From: an uncultured Odoribacter sp.
Lineage (GTDB): Bacteria > Bacteroidota > Bacteroidia > Bacteroidales > Marinifilaceae
Length of the DNA: 64,000 bases
Direction: 5' to 3'
NCBI GenBank assembly: GCA_910588375.1
Contig: CAJUQA010000006.1
Span: 1-64,000, forward strand
Under the pieces are notes generated by a model that did not search any database, was not told the DNA's origin, and saw nothing but the letters and a program-made list of their open reading frames with translations. Every line of letters begins with the position of its first letter. The first letter of the stretch is position 1. Both the position numbers and the translations under genes were made by a program. Positions 17,103 through 26,803 of this stretch are shown one piece after another.

Positions 17103-17897
17103 CTAAACCGAAATAGCCCCCTTGATATGAGGATGAGGGTCATAACCGGTTAAGACGAAATCTTCGTATTTAAAATCAAAAATATCCTTCACCTCCGGAT
17201 TTATTTCCATGTGAGGCAATGCCCGCGGCTCGCGACTCAATTGCAATTCAACCTGTTCGATGTGGTTCAGGTAAATGTGCGCATCTCCCAGTGTATGTAC
17301 AAATTCTCCGGGCTGTAATCCGCATACCTGTGCCACCATCATTGTCAATAAGGCATAGGAAGCTATGTTGAAGGGTACACCCAAAAAGGTGTCCGCACTG
17401 CGTTGGTATAATTGACACGACAATTTCCCGTCTACAACATAGAACTGAAACAAAGCATGACAGGGTGCCAAAGCCATGTTTTCAATATCCCCGGCATTCC
17501 ACGCACTGACAATTAATCGACGGGAATCCGGTGTAGTTTTTATATCCCGTATCACCTGGGTTATCTGATCCAGGTGTGTACCGTCCGGACGAGGCCACGA
17601 GCGCCATTGATAACCGTAAATATGCCCTAACTCTCCATTTTTATCCGCCCATTCATTCCAGATTTTTACGCCATGTTCCTGTAAATAACTGACATTGGTA
17701 TCCCCTTGCAAAAACCACAGCAATTCATAAATGATAGACTTCAGATGAAGTTTTTTGGTCGTAAGCAAAGGAAAACCTTTCTGCAAATCAAAACGCATCT
17801 GATGACCGAAAATGCTGACAGTACCGGTACCCGTACGATCCGTTTTCCGATGTCCCTCTTTTAATATCCGGTCTAATAAATCTAAATATTGCCTCAT
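17103..17897 (-). CDS. thyA: Thymidylate synthase
   Basis: Converts dUMP and methylenetetrahydrofolate into dTMP and dihydrofolate. The 264-residue length equals the E. coli enzyme, and the nucleophile C146 lies in APCHALFQFYV at the same number. Other conserved parts are the dUMP phosphate-binding RTGTG near residue 22, YGYQWRSW and the C-terminal tail ending IKGAISV. Upstream, 65 bp away, is an O-methyltransferase gene; downstream is folA after 20 bp. Confidence 0.97.
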   Translation of the reverse strand: MRQYLDLLDRILKEGHRKTDRTGTGTVSIFGHQMRFDLQKGFPLLTTKKLHLKSIIYELLWFLQGDTNVSYLQEHGVKIWNEWADKNGELGHIYGYQWRSWPRPDGTHLDQITQVIRDIKTTPDSRRLIVSAWNAGDIENMALAPCHALFQFYVVDGKLSCQLYQRSADTFLGVPFNIASYALLTMMVAQVCGLQPGEFVHTLGDAHIYLNHIEQVELQLSREPRALPHMEINPEVKDIFDFKYEDFVLTGYDPHPHIKGAISV

Positions 17898-17962
17898 GAA
17901 AATAGAATATTAATACCGGAACTGTCTTTATTCTGAATTCTCCCGGTTTATCTGCAAAGGTA

Positions 17963-18592
17963 TTATTTTTTTCTTATCAGCATAAGCCCATGCCGTACAG
18001 GCAATAAAATATTTTCTACCCGGGAATCAGATTGTACAAAATCATTGAACTCCAATATTCCCCGGGTCTGAGCATCACGGCTTTGTGTATCCACCACTTT
18101 CCCGTCCCACAATACATCATCCGCCACAATCATTCCACCCGACCTTACCTTATCAAAAACAAGGCGGTAATACTCCAGATATTGTCGTTTGTCCGCATCA
18201 ATAAATACCAAATCAAAGAGTTCGTCCAACCGGGGAATCACTTCACATGCATCCCCTACATGAAAACAGATCCTTTTCTCCATTCCACTCCGATGAACGA
18301 AATCACGAACCATTTCTTCCAGTTCATCGTTTATGTCTATCGTATGAACCATCCCCCCGTCAGTCATTCCCATCGCCATGGAAATCGCCGCATATCCGGT
18401 ATAGGTACCGATTTCCAATACCCGCCGTGCCTGTATCATTTCGCACAACATTCTCAAGAACTGCCCCTGCAAATTTCCCGACAACATCCGGGGACGCATC
18501 ACATTCAAATGAGTCGTCCTGTTCAATTCCGCCAGAATCGCCGGTTCTCCCTCACTGTGCTCCATTATATACGCCTCAAGCTCCAAATCCAT
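17963..18592 (-). CDS. Class I SAM-dependent O-methyltransferase (COMT-like)
   Basis: A 209-residue enzyme resembling catechol and caffeoyl-CoA O-methyltransferases. The SAM-binding motif EIGTYTGYAAISMA is near residue 80, the second acidic motif is VHTIDINDE, and the divalent-metal segment FIDADKRQYLEYY is present with its aspartates, followed by ADDVLW. These bacterial enzymes methylate small phenolic or other hydroxyl substrates; the natural substrate here is unknown. It lies 22 bp after the M16 peptidase gene and probably shares its transcript. Confidence 0.85.
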   Translation of the reverse strand: MDLELEAYIMEHSEGEPAILAELNRTTHLNVMRPRMLSGNLQGQFLRMLCEMIQARRVLEIGTYTGYAAISMAMGMTDGGMVHTIDINDELEEMVRDFVHRSGMEKRICFHVGDACEVIPRLDELFDLVFIDADKRQYLEYYRLVFDKVRSGGMIVADDVLWDGKVVDTQSRDAQTRGILEFNDFVQSDSRVENILLPVRHGLMLIRKK

Positions 18593-18614
18593 ATCCGCCT
18601 TTATAATTAATCCA

Positions 18615-19832
18615 CTATTTATAAATCAATACCGACTGTTTATCGGCATCAAAAATTTCAGCAGCAATCTGCCGTAAAGCCAATGCATCGATTTCCATTA
18701 CTTTGTGACACAGATTTTCAATACTGTCCACTTTATCGTATATCAAAAAACTTTTTCCTATTGACAACATTGTATTTTCGTGATTATCGGCCGACAAGGT
18801 CAGTTGCCCGATAACCTGTGTCTTGGCTTTTCGCAATTGCACCTCTCCCATAGGTTCCTGGTATAATCCCTCCATTTCGCGGCGGCATAATTTCAGACAT
18901 CTCTCCAAATCAATGGCATCACATCCGAAATAGACTGTAAACAGCCCCGTATCGGAATAGGGTGTATAAGCCGCTTCAATATTATAGGCCAAACCGTATT
19001 TCTCCCGTATATTGAGATTTAAACGGGAATTCATACCACTTCCTCCCAACACATCGACCAATAAAGAAAGCGGCAAACGTCTTTCATCTCTATAATCGTA
19101 AGCAACATTACCTATGATACAATGATTCTGATGCGTTCCCTTGACAATCACCTTTTGGCGGGGAATATAAACAGCAGGCTTTTGGCGTTCCGCATGAGAA
19201 GTATCACCGGAAATCCCTCCGAAATATTTCTCAACAAAGCGCACTAACTTCTCAAAGCGTATATTCCCTACAGAGCTGATTACCATCCGCTGAGGTTTAT
19301 AATTGCGGTTCACAAACGCCAATATCTGATTCCGGTCGAAATGCCTCACCGCCTGCTCTGTTCCCAATATGTTTCTGCCTATGGGTTCGTCTTTATAAAC
19401 CAGCTCTTCAAAATCGTCAAAAATCAATTCACCGGGGCTATCCTTATAAGAGTTGATTTCATCAATCACCACCTCTTTTTCTTTCTCGATTTCCTTTTCG
19501 GGAAAAACCGAATTGAATACAATATCTGCAAACAACTCCAATGCCCGTTCATAATCTCCGGGCAGAAAAGAAGCATATAGACACGTATCCTCTTTGGTAG
19601 TATAGGCATTCAACTCTCCGCCCACATCCTCCAAACGGCTCAAAATATGATAGGCTTTCCGTTTCCCGGTTCCTTTGAAAATCACATGCTCGATGAAATG
19701 GGCTATCCCCGTTTCCTCCGGCAACTCATCCCGACTTCCGGCATTTATAATCAGCCCGCAATATGCCCCTTTCGTCGGCGCATCCTCATGGATTAGCTTT
19801 AAACCGTTTTTTAAAATATAGGTCTGATACAT
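18615..19832 (-). CDS. M16-family zinc peptidase (insulinase/processing-peptidase type)
   Basis: A 405-residue M16 peptidase. The inverted zinc motif HFIEH (H45, E48, H49) is complete, with the distal glutamate in the EKEKEVVIDEIN region. The second domain has the family's YNIEAAYTPYSDTGLF segment. The length is that of a single active subunit (M16B type), as in processing peptidase beta. It has no signal peptide and is probably cytoplasmic. It is the first gene of a minus-strand run with the O-methyltransferase. The 227-bp upstream gap contains the nifJ terminator and an AAAAAGTTTA/TAAACTTTTT inverted repeat at 19940-19973. Confidence 0.9.
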   Translation of the reverse strand: MYQTYILKNGLKLIHEDAPTKGAYCGLIINAGSRDELPEETGIAHFIEHVIFKGTGKRKAYHILSRLEDVGGELNAYTTKEDTCLYASFLPGDYERALELFADIVFNSVFPEKEIEKEKEVVIDEINSYKDSPGELIFDDFEELVYKDEPIGRNILGTEQAVRHFDRNQILAFVNRNYKPQRMVISSVGNIRFEKLVRFVEKYFGGISGDTSHAERQKPAVYIPRQKVIVKGTHQNHCIIGNVAYDYRDERRLPLSLLVDVLGGSGMNSRLNLNIREKYGLAYNIEAAYTPYSDTGLFTVYFGCDAIDLERCLKLCRREMEGLYQEPMGEVQLRKAKTQVIGQLTLSADNHENTMLSIGKSFLIYDKVDSIENLCHKVMEIDALALRQIAAEIFDADKQSVLIYK

Positions 19833-19997
19833 ATCCTATTTATTCTGACCGCAAAAATAAAATTAATACGTAACAATCCACCACGAATATCAACGCTTAT
19901 TTCCTCTTTTCCGGAGGAACTCATTTTTCATATTCCCCTAAAAAGTTTACTGAAAAACGCAAATAAACTTTTTCAAGGCAATACAAGTATGAGGATT

Positions 19998-20040
19998 CAA
20001 AAAAAGGACTGAATAACTTATATTGTTAGACAGTCCTTTT
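19998..20040 (-). terminator. Intrinsic terminator of nifJ
   Basis: On the minus strand AAAAGGACTG, a ~20-nt loop, then CAGTCCTTTTTTT: a strong stem with a T-run, starting 20 bp after the nifJ stop codon. Confidence 0.8.
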
Positions 20041-20059
20041 ACAGATTCTATGATTCTAC

Positions 20060-23000
20060 TTATTCGCCGTACTTCATTTCAGCATGACGTTTGTATCCTT
20101 CATATCTCCATTTAGCGTTGGCCTCCGTCATTTCAAAGAGTTTTTCAGCATCTTCGGGAGCTGCTTTCATCAATGAATTGAAACGAACTTCCCCCATCAG
20201 GAATTCACGGAATTTTGTATAATCCGGTTCCTTGGAATCCAACTGGAATGGATTTTTACCTTCGGCTTCCAATAATGGGTTGAAACGGAATAATTGCCAA
20301 TAACCGCACTCAACAGCTTTTTTCTCCTCTGCCTGCGATTTGCCCATGCTTGCCTTTAAACCGTGGTTGATACACGGAGCGTAAGCAATTATCAAAGAAG
20401 GACCGGGATAGGCTTCCGCTTCTTTCAAAGCTTTGATATATTGAGCCTGGTTGGCACCCATAGCCACTTGTGCTACATATACATAACCGTAAGACATAGC
20501 CATCATACCCAAATCTTTCTTTCTTACCCGTTTCCCGCTGGCAGCAAATTTAGCCACTGCCCCAGCAGGGGTCGACTTAGAGGACTGCCCTCCGGTATTG
20601 GAATATACTTCCGTATCCACTACCAATACATTCACATCATGTCCACTTGCCAATACGTGGTCTACACCGCCGTAACCAATGTCATATGCCCAACCGTCTC
20701 CACCAAATATCCATTGTGATTTCTTGGTGAAATAAGCTTTAAGTTTCATCAGTTCTTTCGCTACGGAAGCCGTTTCTTTCTCCAATGCGGCAATCAATGC
20801 GTCACTGAGAGCCAATGTATGCTCTTTGTCTTCAAATCCTTCAATCCAGGCTTTTGCAGCATCCTGGGCTACCGAGAATGAAGAAAGATTTTCTTCCAAG
20901 AGTCTCTTTACTCTCTCACGCAAACGGTTGGCACCTTCTGCCATACCGAAACCAAATTCGGCATTGTCCTCAAACAAAGAGTTTGCCCAAGCCGGACCAC
21001 GCCCGCTCTTATAATTGGTGCAATAAGGCATGGAAGGAGCAGAAGCTCCGTAAATGGAAGAACAACCGGTAGCATTAGCAACCATCATTCTTTCACCGAA
21101 AAGCTGGGTAATCAATTTAATATAGGGTGTTTCACCACAACCTGCACAGGCACCGGAGAACTCAAATAAGGGCTGTACGAATTGAGAATTTTTAACGTTA
21201 TTCGGCTCAACCAACTGCTTGTAACCGACTTTTTTGTCCATATATTCCCAACGAGCTATTTCGGATTCTTGTGACTCCAAAGGTTTCATCACAAGAGCTT
21301 TGGTTTTGGCAGGACAGATATCCGCACAATTGCCACAACCGGTACAATCCAACGGTGACACCTGTATTTTGAACTGATAACCTGCCAATTCCTTCCCGAT
21401 AGCCGGTTTGGCAACCGTTCCGGCAGGAGCGGCACTTAACTCTTCGTTCGTCAACAAGAAAGGACGGATGGCAGCATGAGGACAAACATAAGCACACTGG
21501 TTACATTGTATACAATTTTCCACCTGCCATTCCGGTACGTTGATAGCAATACCCCGTTTTTCAAACTTAGCCGTTCCTAATGGGAAAGTTCCGTCTTCAA
21601 TACCGTTGAATGCGCTCACAGGCAGGTCGTCTCCTTTCTGTGCATTCATGACATCCACGATGTTACGAATAAATTCAGGACGGTCACCGCTGTGTTCAGG
21701 CATTTCGTCTGGCAAGCTTTTCCATTCAGCAGGTACGTTTACTTTCACCAAGTTGCCTTCTTTTCCTCCGGCATCAACGGCTGCATAGTTCATATTCACT
21801 ACAGCTTCCCCTTTCTTGCCGTAAGACTTCACAATGGCAGCCTTCATTTCTTTTACAGCCAATTCGTAAGGAATAACATTCGTGATTTTGAAGAAAGCAC
21901 TCTGCATAATCGTATTGGTACGATTACCCAGACCTAATTCCTGTCCGATTTTCGTTCCGTTGATAATATAGAAGTTGATTTCGTTTTCTGCCAGGTATTT
22001 TTTCATGTGGTTAGGCAGATGCTTAACTGTTTCTTCTGCATCCCACAAGGAGTTCAACAGGAAGGAACCGCCTTTTTTCAAGCCTTTCAATACGTCATAC
22101 TGGTGAATGTATGCCGGAACATGACAAGCCACAAAATCGGGCGTAGTTACCAGATAGGTGGAACGAATCGGTTCGTCACCGAAACGCAGGTGAGAAGCCG
22201 TGAAACCACCTGATTTCTTGGAGTCATAAGCAAAATAAGCCTGACAATATTTATTGGTAGCCCCTCCGATGATTTTGATGGAGTTTTTGTTTGCCCCTAC
22301 CGTACCGTCAGAACCCAAACCATAGAATTTAGCTTCATACGTACCGTCGGACGTTACTTTTACTTCCGGTTCGAGCGGCAGGGATTTGAATGTAACGTCG
22401 TCCACGATACCGACCGTAAACTGATTTTTCGGTTCGTTCATCGCCATGTTTTTGTAAATGGCAATAATCTGAGCCGGAGTAACATCTTTGGATCCCATAC
22501 CGTAACGGCCTCCAACAATCAACGGCGCATTGGCTTTACCATAGAAAATATCTTTTACATCCAAATACAACGGATCGCCGTTCGCTCCCGGTTCTTTAGT
22601 ACGATCCAATACCGTAATGCGTTTTACGGATGCCGGAACAGCTTCCATGAAATATTTAGCAGAGAAGGGACGATACAAATGGACGGCAATCAAGCCCACT
22701 TTTTCACCCTGACTCAGTTTATAATCGATAACTTCACGAATAGTATCGGTTACGGATCCCATAGCAATAATAATGTTTTCTGCATCGGGAGCGCCGTAAT
22801 AATCAAACGGACGGTATTTTCTGCCGGTAAGTTTGGAAATTTCATCCATGTAGGCAGCTACAAGATCGGGTACGTTTTCATAAAATTTATTAGATGCTTC
22901 ACGTCCCTGGAAATAGATATCGGGATTCTGAGCAGTACCACGCGTCACCGGAGTTTCAGAATTCAAGGAACGGTCGCGAAATGCCTGTAATGCCTCCATA

Positions 23001-23593
23001 TCTACTAATCCGCGCAAATCTTCCGTATCCAACGCTTCAATTTTCTGTATCTCATGAGAGGTACGGAAACCATCGAAGAAATTGACAAAAGGAACACGGG
23101 ATTTGATTGCAGTAAGATGGGATACCGCAGACAAATCCATCACTTCCTGCACTGAGCCGGAGGCCAACATGGCGAATCCGGTTTGACGTGCCGCATAGAT
23201 ATCAGCATGGTCACCGAAAATATTCAATGCGTGAGCCGCCAAAGCACGAGCACTCACATGGAATACACAAGGCAATAACTCTCCTGCAATTTTATACATA
23301 TTCGGGATCATCAGCAATAATCCCTGGGATGCTGTATAGGTTGTTGTCAGCGCGCCAGCCTGCATGGAACCGTGAACCGCACCAGCAGCACCGGCTTCCG
23401 ACTGCATTTCAATCACACGTACGGTTTCACCGAACATATTTTTTCTTCCTTTAGCCGCCCATTCGTCAACGTTCTCTGCCATTGGCGATGACGGAGTGAT
23501 GGGATAAATACATGAAACCTCACTGAACATATACGCAATATGTGCAGCGGCAGCATTACCATCACAAGTCATGAATTGTTTTTCTTTTGCCAT
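20060..23593 (-). CDS. nifJ: Pyruvate:ferredoxin (flavodoxin) oxidoreductase
   Basis: Oxidatively decarboxylates pyruvate to acetyl-CoA and CO2, reducing ferredoxin or flavodoxin; the central step of anaerobic pyruvate use. The 1177-residue product is the fused single-chain homodimeric form. Order of domains: pyruvate-binding N-terminus (EVSCIYPITPSSPMAE), the beta-fold second TPP domain, a ferredoxin-like insert with two 4Fe-4S motifs (CIQCNQCAYVCPHA and CTGCGNCADICP), a proximal-cluster CAGCGETPY, and the TPP pyrophosphate site GGDGWAYDIGYGG. It appears complete and monocistronic, with a candidate promoter at 23678-23685 and a terminator at 19998-20040. Confidence 0.97.
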   Translation of the reverse strand: MAKEKQFMTCDGNAAAAHIAYMFSEVSCIYPITPSSPMAENVDEWAAKGRKNMFGETVRVIEMQSEAGAAGAVHGSMQAGALTTTYTASQGLLLMIPNMYKIAGELLPCVFHVSARALAAHALNIFGDHADIYAARQTGFAMLASGSVQEVMDLSAVSHLTAIKSRVPFVNFFDGFRTSHEIQKIEALDTEDLRGLVDMEALQAFRDRSLNSETPVTRGTAQNPDIYFQGREASNKFYENVPDLVAAYMDEISKLTGRKYRPFDYYGAPDAENIIIAMGSVTDTIREVIDYKLSQGEKVGLIAVHLYRPFSAKYFMEAVPASVKRITVLDRTKEPGANGDPLYLDVKDIFYGKANAPLIVGGRYGMGSKDVTPAQIIAIYKNMAMNEPKNQFTVGIVDDVTFKSLPLEPEVKVTSDGTYEAKFYGLGSDGTVGANKNSIKIIGGATNKYCQAYFAYDSKKSGGFTASHLRFGDEPIRSTYLVTTPDFVACHVPAYIHQYDVLKGLKKGGSFLLNSLWDAEETVKHLPNHMKKYLAENEINFYIINGTKIGQELGLGNRTNTIMQSAFFKITNVIPYELAVKEMKAAIVKSYGKKGEAVVNMNYAAVDAGGKEGNLVKVNVPAEWKSLPDEMPEHSGDRPEFIRNIVDVMNAQKGDDLPVSAFNGIEDGTFPLGTAKFEKRGIAINVPEWQVENCIQCNQCAYVCPHAAIRPFLLTNEELSAAPAGTVAKPAIGKELAGYQFKIQVSPLDCTGCGNCADICPAKTKALVMKPLESQESEIARWEYMDKKVGYKQLVEPNNVKNSQFVQPLFEFSGACAGCGETPYIKLITQLFGERMMVANATGCSSIYGASAPSMPYCTNYKSGRGPAWANSLFEDNAEFGFGMAEGANRLRERVKRLLEENLSSFSVAQDAAKAWIEGFEDKEHTLALSDALIAALEKETASVAKELMKLKAYFTKKSQWIFGGDGWAYDIGYGGVDHVLASGHDVNVLVVDTEVYSNTGGQSSKSTPAGAVAKFAASGKRVRKKDLGMMAMSYGYVYVAQVAMGANQAQYIKALKEAEAYPGPSLIIAYAPCINHGLKASMGKSQAEEKKAVECGYWQLFRFNPLLEAEGKNPFQLDSKEPDYTKFREFLMGEVRFNSLMKAAPEDAEKLFEMTEANAKWRYEGYKRHAEMKYGE

Positions 23594-23677
23594 CTTTGTA
23601 AATTATTGAATGTTGAAATCTGAATTATGGAACAAAAATTGTCCAAATTCAAATTTTTACTGTTTTTTCTATTCGGA

Positions 23678-23685
23678 CAAAAATA
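23678..23685 (-). promoter_or_regulatory. Candidate promoter -7 box of nifJ
   Basis: The minus strand reads TATTTTTG (TAnnTTTG), about 85 bp upstream of the nifJ ATG. The -33 region is not clear. Confidence 0.4.
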
Positions 23686-23895
23686 ATATATTCCACTAAA
23701 AAATTATAAAGTAAGAGGAGAAAATCTACCATTTATGGAGTAAACTTTTCTACTCTTTCCTTTATTATAAAGGGTTATTCGACCTTTAGAGAAGGAGTGT
23801 TTCTGTACATTAGATGCGTGTCACACCTGCTTATCCAAAAGAGTGTAAATTGTGTACATACCGGTTCCGAATAAAAAAGAGTATGTTTTTGATGC

Positions 23896-23935
23896 AAAAA
23901 GAGCCTCTTTTTTGTATAAAAAGAGGCTCTTTTTT
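23896..23935. terminator. Strong bidirectional terminator-like hairpin without an adjacent gene
   Basis: AAAAAGAGCCTCTTTTT and AAAAAGAGGCTCTTTTT flank a few bases, giving an A-run and T-run on both sides. It lies in a 746-bp stretch (23594-24339) without a recognisable gene: nifJ leaves leftwards and the next gene starts at 24340. It may end a short unannotated RNA. Confidence 0.65.
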
Positions 23936-24090
23936 AAAACCGTTGCTCCTATGCTTTCATGATAACACGAAATGGTTTCACACCAAATTGGGAAGACAGA
24001 TATGGTTTCTTTGGGAAGGTATCGCACCGTTAATGAGGGGTTTGAGTTTTAATACCACTGAGACTTCAATAATGGCGGTTTTTTATAAAT

Positions 24091-24166
24091 AGAAAGCGTG
24101 GGAGTCACATCATCTATCTCGTGAGAGGCGCCTGGTAATGCCCGAAATACAAATAAACAATATCCC
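24091..24166. repeat. Intergenic hairpin element, diverged copy 2
   Basis: Shares with 1461-1544, in order, AGAAAGCGTGGGA (24091-24103), GGTAATGCC (24134-24142; GGTATCGCC in copy 1), AAATAAACA and TCCC. The right arm is degraded (TCCCCAAT for TCCCACGCTT), so the perfect terminal stem of copy 1 is lost. It lies about 175 bp upstream of the gene at 24340. No function known to me. Confidence 0.45.
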
Positions 24167-24314
24167 CAATTTACAGGGAAACATTGCAAATTTACAAAAA
24201 AATTATTGGTTATCAAGTTCCAACAAGGATATCCTATGTAATAAATTCGAGATAACTCATCTGTTGTCGGTTAGTTGGTTATTAGGGGAGACTTATTATT
24301 CGGGATTAATTTTT

Positions 24315-24322
24315 TATCTTTG
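24315..24322 (+). promoter_or_regulatory. Candidate promoter -7 box
   Basis: TATCTTTG matches TAnnTTTG and is 17 bp before the ATG at 24340, giving a very short leader. Confidence 0.45.
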
Positions 24323-24339
24323 TACTAAAATATGGAGTT

Positions 24340-24870
24340 ATGACGATCACTGATTTTTTACTTATTGCCTTAATTGCCCTTATTTTTTTGTTGTATCCGC
24401 TGTGCCGGAAAATAATTTCTTTATTGGAGGTTGTTGTGAAACAATATGTGCACTCCGCTGCCTCCAAGTCTGGGCAACCGTCAGTCTCCGCTACGCAAAC
24501 TCTGCTGAATCTAAAGTTACTTGCCTACGAGAGAATTATCCTTTTTATAGAGAGGATGAAACCCGATTCGCTGATACCCCGGACTATTTCGTCCGGTTAT
24601 ACCAATCAGGAATACCATCAGCTTTTGTTGGGAGAAATCCGGAAGGAGTTTGAATACAATCTTTCCCAACAACTTTATTTGAGTGAGAATGCGTGGACAA
24701 TTGTTTCTAATTTCAAAAACAACATGACAACCCTCATTAATACGTCCGCGAATGATTGTGTGCCGACAGAACCTGCGAACGGTTTAGCTAAAAAAATTCT
24801 GGAAAGATATATTTCTTCAGATATAAAAATAAACCAAATCCTCCAGGCAATAAAAAATGATATCATATAA
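24340..24870 (+). CDS. Membrane-anchored hypothetical protein (DUF7935-like)
   Basis: A 176-residue protein with one N-terminal transmembrane helix (about residues 4-20, FLLIALIALIFLLYPL) and a helical cytoplasmic part. The segment LKLLAYERIILFIERMKPDSLIPR and the following YHQLLLGEIRKEFEYNLSQQLYLS are typical of a conserved Bacteroidota family that I believe is DUF7935; the assignment is from memory. No catalytic motif is visible. It is convergent with the DEAD-box helicase gene, whose stop lies 8 bp away. Confidence 0.7.
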   Translation: MTITDFLLIALIALIFLLYPLCRKIISLLEVVVKQYVHSAASKSGQPSVSATQTLLNLKLLAYERIILFIERMKPDSLIPRTISSGYTNQEYHQLLLGEIRKEFEYNLSQQLYLSENAWTIVSNFKNNMTTLINTSANDCVPTEPANGLAKKILERYISSDIKINQILQAIKNDII

Positions 24871-24877
24871 AAGCAGG

Positions 24878-26137
24878 TCAACGCCTGCTTTTTTTATTCT
24901 TATTTTTAGATGATTTGGAATGAAAAGCACCACCGCCTTTAGGACCCCCTCGCTGATAAACAATGTTATTGGTCTGTACTTTTTCTTCATCGAGTAAAAT
25001 ATCGGAGATATCCAGTTTTTCAGGCAAATCGGTAATTTCAATTTCCTGATGTATCAGTCGTTCTATATTTTTGAAATTCTCTTCCTCTTTTTCTGAAACA
25101 AAACTAATAGCTGTCCCCTCCTTTCCCGCGCGGGCGGTACGCCCTATCCGATGAATATATTCCTCCGGCAAGGAAGGTATGTCAAAATTAATAACATGCG
25201 ACACATCCTGCACATCAATTCCCCGCGCAGCTACATCGGATGAGACCATAATACGGGTGTTCCCTTCTTTAAAAGATTTCAAGGCATTCAATCGTGTATT
25301 CTGCGCCTTATTGGAATGAATAACACTCAATTCATTTTTCCAAAAATCAGCCAATTTATCCACAATACGATCGGCATTTTTCTTCGTCTCGGTGAAAATC
25401 ATCACCTTCCGGAAAATCTCTTTGTCGGCCAACAATAATTTCAACAAATTGATTTTTGTCATGATATTAGGCACGTCATAGCGTATCTGCAAGACAGAGT
25501 CTACCGGCGTAGCCTGAGGAGCCACCTCTACTCTCTCCGGTATAAGCATGAATTCTTTCGCCAGAGTGGATACCGTCTCAGAAAAAGTAGCAGAAAACAG
25601 CAAGGTCTGGTGTTTTTCAGGGATTACCTCCAAAATACTCCGCAACTGCGGCATAAATCCTAAATCCATCAATCTATCAGCCTCGTCGATTACTATCGTT
25701 TTTATTTCACGAGTGCGAATGATGCCGTTCATGTATATATCCATGAAACGCCCCGGAGTAGCCACCAATAAATCCACCCCTTCATATACTTTTTCCTGTT
25801 GCGTACGAATATTCGTTCCCCCAAAAATTCCTACACAACGGATATCCATATATTCGGTCAGCAACTCCACGCTCTCACAGACCTGTACCACCAACTCTCG
25901 GGTCGGAACAATAACTAATGCCCGAGGATATTTTCCTTGTGCATAATGTAATTTCATCAATATGGGTATCAGATAGGCAAGAGTTTTTCCCGTACCGGTC
26001 TGGGCAATACCCACCATATCTTTCCCCGAACGGATCACCGGAAATACTTTTTCCTGCACAGGTGTCGGATTCTCAAAACCCGCCTCCTCCAAAGCAGACA
26101 ATATCTGCTTACTTATATTCAAATCTTTAAAAATCAT
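24878..26137 (-). CDS. DEAD-box ATP-dependent RNA helicase
   Basis: A 419-residue helicase of the RhlE type. Motifs in order: PTPVQ (Q motif), AQTGTGKT (motif I), PTREL (Ia), TPGRF (Ib), IDEADRL (DEAD, II), LFSATF (III), ARGIDVQDV (V) and HRIGRTAR (VI). A basic, glycine- and serine-rich tail (KGGGAFHSKSSKNKNKKSRR) likely binds RNA. Such proteins remodel ribosomal and messenger RNA, often in the cold. The ATG at 26137 begins at the conserved IFKDL; a longer in-frame start at 26215 would add an unconserved extension. Confidence 0.93.
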   Translation of the reverse strand: MIFKDLNISKQILSALEEAGFENPTPVQEKVFPVIRSGKDMVGIAQTGTGKTLAYLIPILMKLHYAQGKYPRALVIVPTRELVVQVCESVELLTEYMDIRCVGIFGGTNIRTQQEKVYEGVDLLVATPGRFMDIYMNGIIRTREIKTIVIDEADRLMDLGFMPQLRSILEVIPEKHQTLLFSATFSETVSTLAKEFMLIPERVEVAPQATPVDSVLQIRYDVPNIMTKINLLKLLLADKEIFRKVMIFTETKKNADRIVDKLADFWKNELSVIHSNKAQNTRLNALKSFKEGNTRIMVSSDVAARGIDVQDVSHVINFDIPSLPEEYIHRIGRTARAGKEGTAISFVSEKEEENFKNIERLIHQEIEITDLPEKLDISDILLDEEKVQTNNIVYQRGGPKGGGAFHSKSSKNKNKKSRR

Positions 26138-26383
26138 AACGAAATATGTATAATCCGCTGCCGGACATTTATCGGGAACAAAGATAGAAAAAAGAAAAGG
26201 GGCACAAAAATTCATTTATATCAACTAAAGTATAATATCCCCTATTATAAATGTTTTAGACAGTATTTTATCATTCTTTCAGCCTTTAAAATCGATTTTT
26301 TGAATTATGCAAACGTTTTATTTGTTTGTTTCAAAATTAAACCTTACATTTATTCCAACGATTAACCATAAAACTTTTGAGAT

Positions 26384-26629
26384 ATGACGACAAGAATTAC
26401 ATTCAATGAATTAAGGAAGATTAAAGACCAATTGCCCTCAGGCAGTATGCAGAAAATTGCAGATGAATTAGGCATTGATGTTGAAACAGTCAGAAACTAT
26501 TTCGGCGGAGACGATTATAATCAAGGCAAAGCAGCCGGCCTTCATTTTGAAAAAGGACCGGAAGGCGGTATTGTACAGATTGATGACACGACTATTTTAG
26601 AAAAAGCAAAAGAATTACTTGAAAACTAA
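26384..26629 (+). CDS. Small helix-turn-helix DNA-binding protein
   Basis: An 81-residue protein. Residues ~8-45 form a likely HTH: MQKIADELGIDVETVRNYF reads as helix, turn, recognition helix. The C-terminal half is acidic with a GGIVQIDD beta segment. Small conserved proteins of this kind are common in Bacteroidota and usually lack an assigned target. It is flanked by a 246-bp promoter-containing gap upstream and a 174-bp gap downstream, so it is probably monocistronic. A general nucleoid or regulatory role is possible but not shown. Confidence 0.75.
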   Translation: MTTRITFNELRKIKDQLPSGSMQKIADELGIDVETVRNYFGGDDYNQGKAAGLHFEKGPEGGIVQIDDTTILEKAKELLEN

Positions 26630-26803
26630 GCCTATTCCGGGAGTAAATAATTACAACTCCCGGAATCCTTCGATTTCTCCATTCTTTTCCCTTTCCTTTT
26701 TTCTCTTCCTATTCCTAAATATTTTGTACTTTTGTCTGTTTAAAAAGGCATTTCCCTATTGCATATCGACCGAGAAAATGTCTTCATATTCAAATTCTAT
26801 AAC

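Noticed and set aside
18032..18610. Open frame of 192 codons opposite the O-methyltransferase
   Set aside because: No recognisable motif; the opposite strand has complete SAM-binding and metal motifs.
23814..24092. Open frame of 92 codons in the nifJ upstream gap
   Set aside because: It reads through the strong terminator hairpin and has no recognisable pattern.
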